From contig DDII01000082.1 of assembly GCA_002338445.1 (NCBI GenBank), forward strand, positions 1-16,003: a DNA stretch of 16,003 bases. Direction: 5' to 3'. This document shows positions 7,558-15,599 of this stretch, piece by piece. This DNA comes from Cellvibrionales bacterium UBA1854 (GTDB lineage: Bacteria; Pseudomonadota; Gammaproteobacteria; Pseudomonadales; Porticoccaceae). The position numbers were made by a program, and so were the translations under genes. The notes below the pieces were generated by a model. It ran no database searches. It had not been told where the DNA came from and was given only the letters and a program-made list of their open reading frames with translations. How positions within the stretch are numbered: position 1 is the first letter of the stretch; each line of letters starts with the position of its first letter.

Positions 7558-8781
7558 GTGATTGGGATAGATCGTTGGATTCTTCCAGATGGTTTTGAGG
7601 ATGTGCTTCCAGATCGAGCCGCGAATGTGGAGCATTTGCGTCGGGATTTGTTAGACCTTTTCGATACCTGGGGATACGATCTGATAATACCGCCGATGCT
7701 TGAGTATACCGATTCTCTTCTGGTTGAGGCAGGAAGAGACCTGGACCTGCTTACCTTCCGAGTGACGGATCAGGTGAGTGGCAAAATGATGGGTATTCGG
7801 GCGGACATAACGCCACAAACGGCACGGATCGATGCACATAGCTTCGCTAGGGAAGGAATAAGTCGATTGTGTTATGCAGGTACGGTCTTGCATGCTAGGG
7901 CCCGAGGACCGCTGTCATCTCGAGCACCTACCTCCATAGGGGTTGAACTTTTCGGTGAGAAGTCTGTGGATGCAGACATTGAAGTAGTAAACCTATTTAT
8001 TCAAAGTTTACGCTTAGCTGACATTAGTGATGTTTGTCTTGATATTGGGCACGTTGACATATGTCGAGGACTACTCAAGTCGGCGGGTGTACATTCCGTT
8101 CTAAAATCAGAATTTTATGATCTACTTCAAAGAAAAGCGGGAACAGAAATTGAAAATTGGATAACTAAGAATATAAAAAATCCGCGCTTGGCTCGATGGT
8201 TATCTCTTCTTCCAAGTTTGGTTGGTGGCAGCGATATTTTGCAGGTAGCTTTGTCAGAATTCTCCGAGGCGCCTGATGAGGTGTTAAAAGCTATTGAGCA
8301 ATTGATCAGTTTAGCAAATTCAGTCGAAGATACAGGATTATCAATGCACTTTGACCTTTCTGAGATGCCCGGTTTCCACTATCACACAGGATTAGTCTTC
8401 GCAGGGTTTTGCACAGGAAGCGGGAAAATTTTGGGAAACGGTGGTCGGTATGATTGTATCGGAAAAGCGTTTGGGCGCAATAGGCCAGCAACTGGCTTTG
8501 CGTTTGATTTGAATTTATTGGCAGAGCTGAGTGACAAAAAAATTCCGTCGAAAGGAGCTGTTTGGTATTTTGTGGGCGATGACGAATTATTAAATAAGGA
8601 GGCAAAAAAACTGCGTAAAGCTGGACATCGTGTTGTTCAATTATTTGAAGAAGCAAGTTCAGATTGCGTAAAAAGCGGCGATAAGCAATTGCTTAATGAT
8701 AACGGCCGCATTGTAGTTCGCGACTTAGAAAGCTCACAAATTAATCGGTCTGATTACCGAAAAAAGGATATTTATGAGTAA
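7558..8781 (+). CDS. hisZ: ATP phosphoribosyltransferase regulatory subunit HisZ (GTG start)
   Basis: HisZ is a catalytically inactive relative of histidyl-tRNA synthetase that forms a complex with short-form HisG and makes it sensitive to histidine in the first step of histidine synthesis. The 407-residue protein shows the class II synthetase-like core: LPDGFEDVLP at 9–18, IRADITPQTARI at 80–91, LCYAGTVLHAR, and GGRYDCIGKAFGRNRPATGFAFDL. It lacks the C-terminal anticodon-binding domain of true HisRS. The GTG at 7558 is chosen because an in-frame TAG lies directly before it and a GGAGG sits 9 bases upstream; the ATG at 7551 is out of frame. The gene overlaps purA by 8 bases. Its presence implies a short HisG elsewhere in the genome. 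E. coli has no hisZ. Confidence 0.95.
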   Translation: MIGIDRWILPDGFEDVLPDRAANVEHLRRDLLDLFDTWGYDLIIPPMLEYTDSLLVEAGRDLDLLTFRVTDQVSGKMMGIRADITPQTARIDAHSFAREGISRLCYAGTVLHARARGPLSSRAPTSIGVELFGEKSVDADIEVVNLFIQSLRLADISDVCLDIGHVDICRGLLKSAGVHSVLKSEFYDLLQRKAGTEIENWITKNIKNPRLARWLSLLPSLVGGSDILQVALSEFSEAPDEVLKAIEQLISLANSVEDTGLSMHFDLSEMPGFHYHTGLVFAGFCTGSGKILGNGGRYDCIGKAFGRNRPATGFAFDLNLLAELSDKKIPSKGAVWYFVGDDELLNKEAKKLRKAGHRVVQLFEEASSDCVKSGDKQLLNDNGRIVVRDLESSQINRSDYRKKDIYE

Positions 8782-10066
8782 AAGTGTGGTGGTTCTGGGA
8801 TCGCAATGGGGTGATGAAGGTAAAGGGAAAATAGTTGATTTGCTAACGGATAGGGCTGGTATCGTAGTTCGGTTTCAAGGTGGACACAATGCGGGACATA
8901 CACTTGTAATAAACGGAATAAAGACAGCACTTCACTTGATACCCTCAGGAATATTGCGTCCTCAAGTTAAATGCGTTATTGGCAATGGAGTCGTATTAGA
9001 ACCAGACGCTTTGATTAAAGAAATAAAAATGCTGGAGGACCGTGGGGTGGGTGTGCGAGAGCGACTCAAGATTTCAGGAAATTGCCCACTGATTTTAGAT
9101 TATCATGTTGCACTGGATGGCGCGCGGGAACTAGCTAGGGGTTACCATAAAATCGGTACTACTGGTCGCGGTATCGGGCCGGCTTATGAAGACAAAGTTG
9201 CTCGTCGGGGATTACGATTTGGTGACCTGGACAATCTAGAGAATTTTGCAAACAAACTCGGTGAATTAGTAGATTTCCATAATTTCTCGTTGACTAAGTA
9301 CTACGGGAGGCCCAGCGTTGATTTCGACCGGATTTTGGATTCCGCTGTTAACTGGGCCTCAAAACTTTTGCCGCTCCGGGCCAATGTAAGTTTGTTTTTA
9401 CAGGAAAAAAGAGAGGCGGGTGAGCACATTTTATTTGAGGGAGCTCAAGGAAGTTTGTTGGATATTGACCATGGAACGTATCCCTATGTTACGTCATCCA
9501 ACACAACCGCGGGTGCCGCTGCCACAGGCACCGGACTTGGCCCGCTGTATTTAGATTCTGTCGTTGGAATTACGAAAGCATATGCTACTCGGGTAGGAGA
9601 GGGTCCATTCCCAACTGAGTTAACCTGTGCCCTAGGAGAACAACTGAGTAAGTTGGGTATGGAATTTGGCACAACCACTGGACGAAAGAGGAGATGCGGA
9701 TGGTTGGACGTTGTTTCTTTGCGTCGAGTTGTTGTGACAAATAGTCTATCATCTTTGTGTCTTACGAAGCTCGATGTGCTTGACGGCTTTAGTTCTTTGA
9801 ACATCTGTATTGGATATCATGGAAGGGATCATTCCAGCGAGTTTTTTCCGCAGCATGCTGATGATTACAGTAAAATAACTCCAGTGTATGAAAAGATTGA
9901 AGGTTGGAATGAGTGCACCAAAGGTATAAGAGAGTTTGACAAGCTACCGGAAAACGCTAGGGCATATATTTCTAGGATTCAGACTCTTATTGGGATCCCT
10001 ATCGACATTATTTCCACCGGGCCAGATAGAGATGACACAGTAATTCTTAACCACCCATTGTCTTAG
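8774..10066 (+). CDS. purA: Adenylosuccinate synthetase
   Basis: PurA joins IMP and aspartate using GTP to form adenylosuccinate, the first committed step of AMP synthesis in the cytoplasm. The 430 residues match the family length. The GTP and IMP site signature GSQWGDEGKGK lies at 9–19 with the catalytic Asp14, and GGHNAGHT at 36–43 carries the catalytic His42. Further landmarks are TTGRGIGPAYEDK, FEGAQGSLLDIDHGTYPYVTSSN, TRVGEGPFPTE, TTTGRKRRCGWLD and the C-terminal STGPDRDDT. Everything expected is present. The ATG lies inside the end of hisZ (ATGAGTAA), an overlap typical of the hisZ–purA pair and suggesting coupled translation. Confidence 0.98.
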   Translation: MSKSVVVLGSQWGDEGKGKIVDLLTDRAGIVVRFQGGHNAGHTLVINGIKTALHLIPSGILRPQVKCVIGNGVVLEPDALIKEIKMLEDRGVGVRERLKISGNCPLILDYHVALDGARELARGYHKIGTTGRGIGPAYEDKVARRGLRFGDLDNLENFANKLGELVDFHNFSLTKYYGRPSVDFDRILDSAVNWASKLLPLRANVSLFLQEKREAGEHILFEGAQGSLLDIDHGTYPYVTSSNTTAGAAATGTGLGPLYLDSVVGITKAYATRVGEGPFPTELTCALGEQLSKLGMEFGTTTGRKRRCGWLDVVSLRRVVVTNSLSSLCLTKLDVLDGFSSLNICIGYHGRDHSSEFFPQHADDYSKITPVYEKIEGWNECTKGIREFDKLPENARAYISRIQTLIGIPIDIISTGPDRDDTVILNHPLS

Positions 10067-10085
10067 TGAAAAATCGGAGGAGTCG

Positions 10086-10139
10086 ATGTTAATAAATTCC
10101 CGAATTAGTCTTTTAAAAAAAGCTTTGACCCATTTTTGA
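10086..10139 (+). other. 17-codon ORF with a strong ribosome binding site in the purA–cbs gap
   Basis: A GGAGGAG at 10076–10082 precedes an ATG at 10086 that opens a 17-residue frame (MLINSRISLLKKALTHF) ending in TGA. I do not recognise the peptide. It may be a leader peptide, the remaining front of a lost gene, or chance. The rest of the 178-base gap (10067–10244) is AT-rich, with no clear terminator and no convincing promoter. A TTGACC at 10125–10130 with a GATAAT at 10153–10158 has a 22-base spacer, which is too long. Confidence 0.2.
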
Positions 10140-10244
10140 AGGTTTTGGGTAGGATAATCTTTAAATTTTAATTAGCTTTCGATTTTAGAAAAGTTTTCAC
10201 TCTTTGCATTTTCACGGTTATACAAAGCTAAAAAGGTAGTTTTA

Positions 10245-11651
10245 ATGAGAACAAGCAATACTAGCTCCATTCTCCAATTCATCGGCGAAACCCCCGTTAT
10301 TAAGATTAATTGTTTTGATACAGGTTCTTGTGAGTTATTTGTAAAGTTGGAATCACAAAATCCTGGTGGCTCGATAAAAGATAGGATAGCTCTCACGATT
10401 GTTGAAGAAGCAGAAAAAAGTGGAGCACTCAAGGTTGGAGGCACAATTATTGAGGCTACTGCAGGTAATACGGGGATTGCATTAGCACTTGTTGCCGCAA
10501 TTAAAGGATATCGTATTATTCTTGTTATCCCGGATAAAATGAGCCGCGAAAAGATTCTTCATCTGGAAGGTCTGGGAGCAGAGGTGGTATTAACTCGATC
10601 CGATGTTCCAGAAGGACATCCAGACTATTATCATGCAGTTGCGCAGAGAATTGCAGCGTCTGTGCCCGGTAGTTTTTTAGCAAACCAGTTTTCTAATCCG
10701 GCGAATCCTCTGGCACATCGTTTAACCACAGCTCCTGAGATTTGGCGGCAGTTGGGAGAGCAATTAGACGCTGTTGTGTGTGGTGTCGGTTCGGGTGGCA
10801 CAGTCACTGGAATGGCCCAATTTTTCAAGGAGAGACAACTTGACGTCAAGATGGTCGTTGCTGATCCCAAAGGTTCGATAGTTGCGGATGCCGTCACTAA
10901 AGGTGATTTCGTTTATGATGGCAGTTCATGGTTAGTCGAAGGGATCGGAGAGGATTTTATACCAGATAACTTAGACCTTTCTTTAGTAGATGATGCGGAA
11001 ATCGTTTCTGATGAGGAGGCTTTTCAAACATTGCAGGTACTTTTACGAGAAGAAGGGATCCTCGGAGGCTCTTCTAGTGGCACACTGGTGGCAGGGGCGG
11101 TCAAGTGGTGCAAGAGACAGAAAGAGGCAAAACGAGTCGTCACATTTATATGTGATACAGGTAATAAGTATTTATCGAAGGCGTTCAACAAAAGCTGGTT
11201 GCATGACAATCAGTTACTTGAAAAATCATGTGTCGGTAACCTAACAGATATGATAAGTCGCAGAGCAGACAGAGGTGATATGATTTCTGTTGCGCCATCC
11301 GACACGCTTAATACCGCATATAATCGTATGCGCTCCGCTGATGTGTCGCAGGTACCCGTGTTGGATAAAGAGAAACTCGTTGGCATTTTAGATGAAGAAA
11401 ATTTGCTCGAGGCTGTCACTACCACCAGCTCAGCATTTTCTCAACCATCATCTGAATATATGTGCACTAATTTTGAAGTGCTTGAGAAGGACGCGAGCTT
11501 GCGTGTGTTGAGGACAGCTTTGACTTCGAATAGTGTCGCGATAATTTTTGACGGAAGTTTGTTTTTGGGTTTCATCACAAAAATTGATTTAATCAATCAT
11601 GAGAGAAATCTTTTTTCAAAAATTAGGGATAACTATGAACAGAAAGAGTGA
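10245..11651 (+). CDS. Cystathionine beta-synthase (PLP enzyme with C-terminal CBS domain pair)
   Basis: This enzyme condenses homocysteine with serine (or acts on an activated serine) to give cystathionine. The 468-residue protein has a fold-type II PLP domain at about 1–325. It contains PGGSIKDRI with the cofactor lysine Lys45, EATAGNTGIALA for the substrate loop, VGSGGTVTG as the phosphate-binding glycine loop, and GGSSSGT. Two CBS motifs follow at about 335–455, starting near MISVAPSDTL and ending near FLGFITKIDLI. The CBS pair separates it from CysK/CysM cysteine synthases, which lack this region. There is no N-terminal haem-binding extension as in animals. An AAGG ribosome binding site lies 8 bases before the ATG. 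The coding end overlaps the next gene, a cystathionine-cleaving enzyme, which supports the assignment. A CBS-tailed O-acetylserine sulfhydrylase is the main alternative. Confidence 0.9.
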   Translation: MRTSNTSSILQFIGETPVIKINCFDTGSCELFVKLESQNPGGSIKDRIALTIVEEAEKSGALKVGGTIIEATAGNTGIALALVAAIKGYRIILVIPDKMSREKILHLEGLGAEVVLTRSDVPEGHPDYYHAVAQRIAASVPGSFLANQFSNPANPLAHRLTTAPEIWRQLGEQLDAVVCGVGSGGTVTGMAQFFKERQLDVKMVVADPKGSIVADAVTKGDFVYDGSSWLVEGIGEDFIPDNLDLSLVDDAEIVSDEEAFQTLQVLLREEGILGGSSSGTLVAGAVKWCKRQKEAKRVVTFICDTGNKYLSKAFNKSWLHDNQLLEKSCVGNLTDMISRRADRGDMISVAPSDTLNTAYNRMRSADVSQVPVLDKEKLVGILDEENLLEAVTTTSSAFSQPSSEYMCTNFEVLEKDASLRVLRTALTSNSVAIIFDGSLFLGFITKIDLINHERNLFSKIRDNYEQKE

Positions 11652-12840
11652 TCAACTTGGATTTGAGACACGAGCAATTCATGCTGGGCAGAGTCCTGAC
11701 CCATCGACCGGAGCGATTATGACTCCGATTTATGCCACTTCGACGTATGTCCAACAAAGTCCGGGAGTGCACAAGGGCTACGAATATTCGCGTAGTCATA
11801 ATCCCACTCGAAGAGCTTTGGAGGCATGCATTAGTAGCTTGGAGGGAGGATGTGAGGGGTTTGCTTTTGCTTCGGGTATGTCGGCTACCGCAGCTGTAAT
11901 GGAGATATTAAATTCAGGAGATCACATAATTGCTTCTGATGACCTTTATGGTGGTACCTTTAGGCTATTTGAGAACGTTAAAAAACGGTCATCAGGGTTG
12001 GAATTTACCTTCGTTGACATGAGCGATCCTAAGAAGTTGGAGATGGCTTTACGCAAAAATACTAAAATGATTTGGGTCGAGTCCCCAACCAACCCAATGC
12101 TAAAGCTTGTAGATCTAAAAGAGGCTACTACCTTTGCAAAACGTCATGCGTTGGTTTCCGTGTGTGACAACACTTTTTGTTCGCCAGCTATACAACGGCC
12201 GCTCGAATTTGGTTTTGATATGGTAGTGCACTCGGCTACTAAGTACCTTAATGGACACTCTGATGTGATAGGAGGTATCGTAGTATGTGCTTTGCATCGA
12301 GAGGAATTAGCACAACAAATCAAGTATATATCAAACTCGGTTGGTGCAATTATGAGTCCCTTCGATAGTTTTTTGGTGTTACGCAGCTTGAAAACGCTTT
12401 CTGTTCGGATAAAAAAACACTGTGCAAACGCAAAAGCTATATCTGAATTTCTTGAAAAACATCCAATGATTGAACGCGTATATTACCCGGGACTTGCTAG
12501 TCATCCGCAACATGAACTAGCCAAGATTCAGATGGAGGGTTACGGAGGCATGATAAGCGTCGTTCTGAAAGGCGGTATCCAGAGTGCAAAAATTTTTCTG
12601 GAAAATACGCAAGTTTTTTCCCTGGCAGAGAGTCTTGGTGGAGTGGAAAGCCTTATCGAGCACCCCGCAATAATGACTCACGCCTCCGTACCGGAATCTA
12701 TTCGAAATTCATTGGGTATCGTTGATGGTTTGGTAAGGCTTTCAGTCGGTATCGAGAATTGTGAAGACCTCATTTGTGATTTAGAATTTGCCCTGCGCTG
12801 TATTGAAGGGATAGAACCGCACCGGAACTGTGATACTTAG
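11635..12840 (+). CDS. Cystathionine gamma-lyase or gamma-synthase (Cys/Met metabolism PLP family)
   Basis: Next to cystathionine beta-synthase the likely job is gamma-lyase: cystathionine to cysteine, 2-oxobutyrate and ammonia. From the ATG at 11635 the protein has 401 residues. It shows TRAIHAGQSPDPSTGA at the N-terminus, YEYSRSHNPTR at 49–59, Asp178 for the pyridine nitrogen, and the Schiff-base Lys203 in SATKYLNGHSD. The C-terminal stretch SLAESLGGVESLIEHPAIMTHAS is close to that of known gamma-lyases. Gamma-synthase (MetB) shares all these motifs, so the exact reaction is not fixed by sequence alone. An upstream in-frame ATG at 11599 would extend the overlap with the preceding gene to 53 bases. 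I prefer 11635 because AGGGAT precedes it by five bases and the protein then begins near the usual family start, leaving a 17-base overlap. Confidence 0.9.
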   Translation: MNRKSDQLGFETRAIHAGQSPDPSTGAIMTPIYATSTYVQQSPGVHKGYEYSRSHNPTRRALEACISSLEGGCEGFAFASGMSATAAVMEILNSGDHIIASDDLYGGTFRLFENVKKRSSGLEFTFVDMSDPKKLEMALRKNTKMIWVESPTNPMLKLVDLKEATTFAKRHALVSVCDNTFCSPAIQRPLEFGFDMVVHSATKYLNGHSDVIGGIVVCALHREELAQQIKYISNSVGAIMSPFDSFLVLRSLKTLSVRIKKHCANAKAISEFLEKHPMIERVYYPGLASHPQHELAKIQMEGYGGMISVVLKGGIQSAKIFLENTQVFSLAESLGGVESLIEHPAIMTHASVPESIRNSLGIVDGLVRLSVGIENCEDLICDLEFALRCIEGIEPHRNCDT

Positions 12841-12902
12841 CTTAATATGGGTACATTGTTTCGTTTGCAAGTCGATTGCTTTGAGTTCGGGATCATACAA
12901 GC

Positions 12903-13829
12903 TTAAGGTACAGGCCTTTCATACTTTGTGATCTCTCTAAACTCATCCAAGTGGAAGAGGTAATGAACTCTTTTTGGTAAATCTATCAAGGTGCTTTCGG
13001 TGATGCGTTGATAATGCTCGATAAAGCGTTTTATTTCATTCGGTTGCATAATTTCAGGAGGCAGAGGCTTGCCTTGACTTAGAATTTTTTTTATGAGCTT
13101 CTCCTCTTGATGAAGCCGCCACCTATAGACTGCACCAAACGATGGTGCGCGCAACATGACCCATTTATCGACTAATTGAAATAAGGATTGATAATTCGTT
13201 GCAAGTGCCTTGTTCACATATTCTCGCCAGGCTTGATTTGAATCATGATTTTTTTCGAATTCATTGACTGGTACTACGAGGGAATCAGCCGGCTGCGGTT
13301 CTGCACCAAGGCACCATCCTTCGAGAAGGATGAGTTGGATTGGTAATTGCGCTATTTCCCAATCTTCTCTTGAATGTCTGTCATCTCGTGACTTATCAAA
13401 GCGTGGAATCGCAACGGTTCCTGCTTTTTGAGAAAGTTGATCCAATGTGTTAATTGCAAGAGCTATATCATGTGTGCCGGGAACTCCGCGCGTAGCTAAT
13501 AGAGGATGGGTGTCTCTGCTCAATTGAAATCTCTCTTCTCGCGTGAGATAGAAATCGTCCAACGATAAAGATACTGCCGAATGACCCTCAGCGCATGCAT
13601 AGCTTTTAAGATAATCAGCAAGTGTCGATTTCCCAGATCCTTGTGCACCGTTGATTCCGATAATAAGCGGTTTGTTAAAGCTAGCTAAATTTACTTTTTC
13701 AGCTCGTAGAATAGGATCGAATAGTCGCGCTGCTTTTTTTAAATAATCATCTTCCAGAACATTACGTTCCAAGAAATCAATTTGCCAAGCAGAATTGATG
13801 ATTTTTAAATTATTTTCTTCAGCGGACAT
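12903..13829 (-). CDS. P-loop kinase, probable D-glycerate 3-kinase (GLYK family)
   Basis: The 308-residue protein belongs to the phosphoribulokinase/uridine kinase-like P-loop group, in the branch that includes plant-type glycerate 3-kinase, which phosphorylates D-glycerate to 3-phosphoglycerate. Visible motifs: Walker A GINGAQGSGKST at 58–69 (Lys67), SLDDFYLTREER near 88–99, GVPGTHD, IPRFDKSRDDR, and the strand-plus-turn LLEGWCLG. The C-terminal part (WVMLRAPSFGAVYRWRLHQEEKL) is also typical. The substrate is inferred from the family; bacterial members are often annotated only as kinases. It stands alone on the minus strand, convergent with the cystathionine genes, separated from them by 62 bases without an obvious terminator. 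No strong ribosome binding site is seen before the ATG. Base composition resembles its neighbours. Confidence 0.82.
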   Translation of the reverse strand: MSAEENNLKIINSAWQIDFLERNVLEDDYLKKAARLFDPILRAEKVNLASFNKPLIIGINGAQGSGKSTLADYLKSYACAEGHSAVSLSLDDFYLTREERFQLSRDTHPLLATRGVPGTHDIALAINTLDQLSQKAGTVAIPRFDKSRDDRHSREDWEIAQLPIQLILLEGWCLGAEPQPADSLVVPVNEFEKNHDSNQAWREYVNKALATNYQSLFQLVDKWVMLRAPSFGAVYRWRLHQEEKLIKKILSQGKPLPPEIMQPNEIKRFIEHYQRITESTLIDLPKRVHYLFHLDEFREITKYERPVP

Positions 13830-14062
13830 TAAGATGGGTTTCTCGAGAACTCTTAAACTGAACTTTACAAAATGTGCGTCATATAGGAAAGATCTAATTA
13901 GGATATTTTATCGATATTTATAAGGCTTAATTATAAAAGCTGTGATGTATATATCTTGCGTGCTAATCAATGACTGGTCTAGAAACAATTTTGGATACCA
14001 ACAAATGTATGTATGTTTGAGCGCAATTTTCTACCCTATATCCACAAGAGTATTTAGCGATT
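13830..14062. other. Divergent spacer between the kinase gene and the phosphatase pseudogene
   Basis: This 233-base AT-rich stretch separates two genes pointing away from each other, so it should hold promoters for both. I see no convincing sigma-70 pair on either strand and no full Pho box. A CTGTGAT at about 13940 resembles one Pho half-site, but no second half follows at the expected spacing. Nothing coding is visible. Confidence 0.5.
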
Positions 14063-15599
14063 ATGGATAAATTAATGATTTTGTTTTTTTTTGATTTTAA
14101 TTTTGACTGGATGCAGTAAAAAAAGATGTCCAAAAATGTCGATAACTCGGTGAGGAACCTTGTTGTGCATGATGAATTCGAAGATATTCTTTCTACCGCT
14201 CGGTACCAAAATGGTCAAGAGCAAATTGATCGGAAACTTGCTATTCATCAGAATACAAAAACTAGGCGGGAAGCCGTTAAAAGCATAATCTTTTTTATTG
14301 GAGACGGCATGAATGCGGTAAGGTAACTGAGTTTCGTATTCTTAAGGGTCAATTGGATGGTCACCCTGGGTAGGAGGGCTTTTTAAGTTTTGGCCACTTT
14401 CCATACACGACGCTCGTTAAAACACATAATGTCGATACTCAAGTTCCGGATTCGGCAGGCAGCATGATAGCGATAATGAGCGGAGTGAAAACGAATTTTG
14501 GATTACTGGGTGTCGATGAGGAAGCAGGTTGTGGTGATTGTTCGAGTGAACGTGATAATCGTTTGATCTCTGCTCTAGTTTTTGCTCAGGTAGCAGGGAT
14601 GTGAACCGGTATTGTCACTACCGCTCGCATCACGCATGCAACGCCTGCTGCGACCTACGTAAATATTGTTGAACGTGGTTGGGAAGACATATCTCTCATA
14701 CCTAGCGACGAAATAATGGATGGTTGTCAAGTTATCGTACTTCAGTTGGTGAATTTTGAGAATAATCTTAAAGAAAGGTATACAGGGGTTCGTGCTGACG
14801 GCGTCGACGTGATCATGGGTGGTGGTCGCCAACATCTTTTTCTTCATCAAGACGATCCATCCACTCGGGCGTTCCTGATAAGCAAACTTCCGAGAATATT
14901 TCAACTAAGTCAGGCTCAGGCCCCCCGAAATGACTGACGGAATCTAGCTTAAGAGTGGGTTAATAAGGATCCCAGCGGTTGTTATATTTATGATCTAATT
15001 TCTTTCAATAGAGTGCGAGAAGAATGTGTTGGTCCTATTCTTAGATTATTTAGTGATTCTCATAAGGGTTATAAGGAAGAACGAGAGCGGAGAGCACTCC
15101 GAGAACCGTCCTTATTTGAAATGACCGAGGCGGCTATTGGTAAGTTGTCGAAGAGTATAAAGTTTTTTCTTGATGTCTGTTTCTGGGTACCCTAAACAGG
15201 GCAACCTCATTTTAGGTAAAGTTATCTCTTTTCAAAGTAAAAAACTGGTTCTCGACAAAGAAGGCTTGCCGTATACAACCTTGGGTTAGCAAAATGGCCG
15301 TGGGTTTCATGATTTTAGTAGAGCCTCTAACGCTGATTACGTGTATGAATTTCATACAAAAGCGGGTCGCTATAATCTCACCAATATTGATACTGAAGGA
15401 AGGGGGGGTTCACCAAGAAGGACCAATTCCATAACACGCAGAAACTCATTCGGGAGAGGATGTAGCCCTTTATGCCCGAGAACAGGAAAAACATTCGACG
15501 TTAAAATTTATAGCACAAAAAGTTATCTTTCGCATTATGGATTATGCTGAGGACCTTCGGTCTAAAGCGGTGCATAATCAAAAGTTTAGTATAAAATAA
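14063..15599 (+). pseudogene. Decayed PhoA-family alkaline phosphatase, formerly a lipoprotein
   Basis: Homology to large bacterial alkaline phosphatases can be read end to end by switching frames. From the ATG at 14063, allowing one extra T in the run at 14084–14092, the start reads MDKLMILFFFLILILTGCS, a lipoprotein signal with lipobox LTGC. Then come SIIFFIGDGM (metal Asp at 14303–14305), FRILKGQLDGHPG, VPDSAGSM with the catalytic serine at 14452–14454, TGIVTTARITHATPAATY, VDVIMGGGR, EPSLFEMTEAAI, GYPKQGNLILGKV, GLPYTTLG and ETHSGEDVALYAR, ending IFRIMDYAE. Damage: stops at 14371 (TAG), 14602 (TGA), 14935 (TGA), 14950 (TAA), 15287 (TAG) and 15432 (TAA); frame changes near 14092, 14124, 14321 and 15408. 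A deletion of roughly 60–70 codons near 15178 has removed the expected EGGRIDHxHH and TADHSH metal sites. No function can remain. Confidence 0.93.

Noticed and set aside
12841..12902. Bidirectional terminator between the convergent cystathionine and kinase genes.
   Set aside because: Only a four-base stem (GCAA/TTGC) is visible, without a U-run on either strand.
13935..13965. Possible Pho box upstream of the phosphatase pseudogene.
   Set aside because: Only one half-site-like heptamer (CTGTGAT) is present; the second direct repeat at 11-base spacing is missing.
14602..14604. Reading the in-frame TGA as a recoded codon (selenocysteine or UGA reassignment).
   Set aside because: Other in-frame stops in the same gene are TAG and TAA, frames are broken, and intact genes in the window use no internal TGA. 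Pseudogene decay explains it.
14575..14904. 109-codon minus-strand frame.
   Set aside because: It lies wholly antisense to readable alkaline phosphatase sequence and has no recognisable domain or ribosome binding site; it is a shadow frame.
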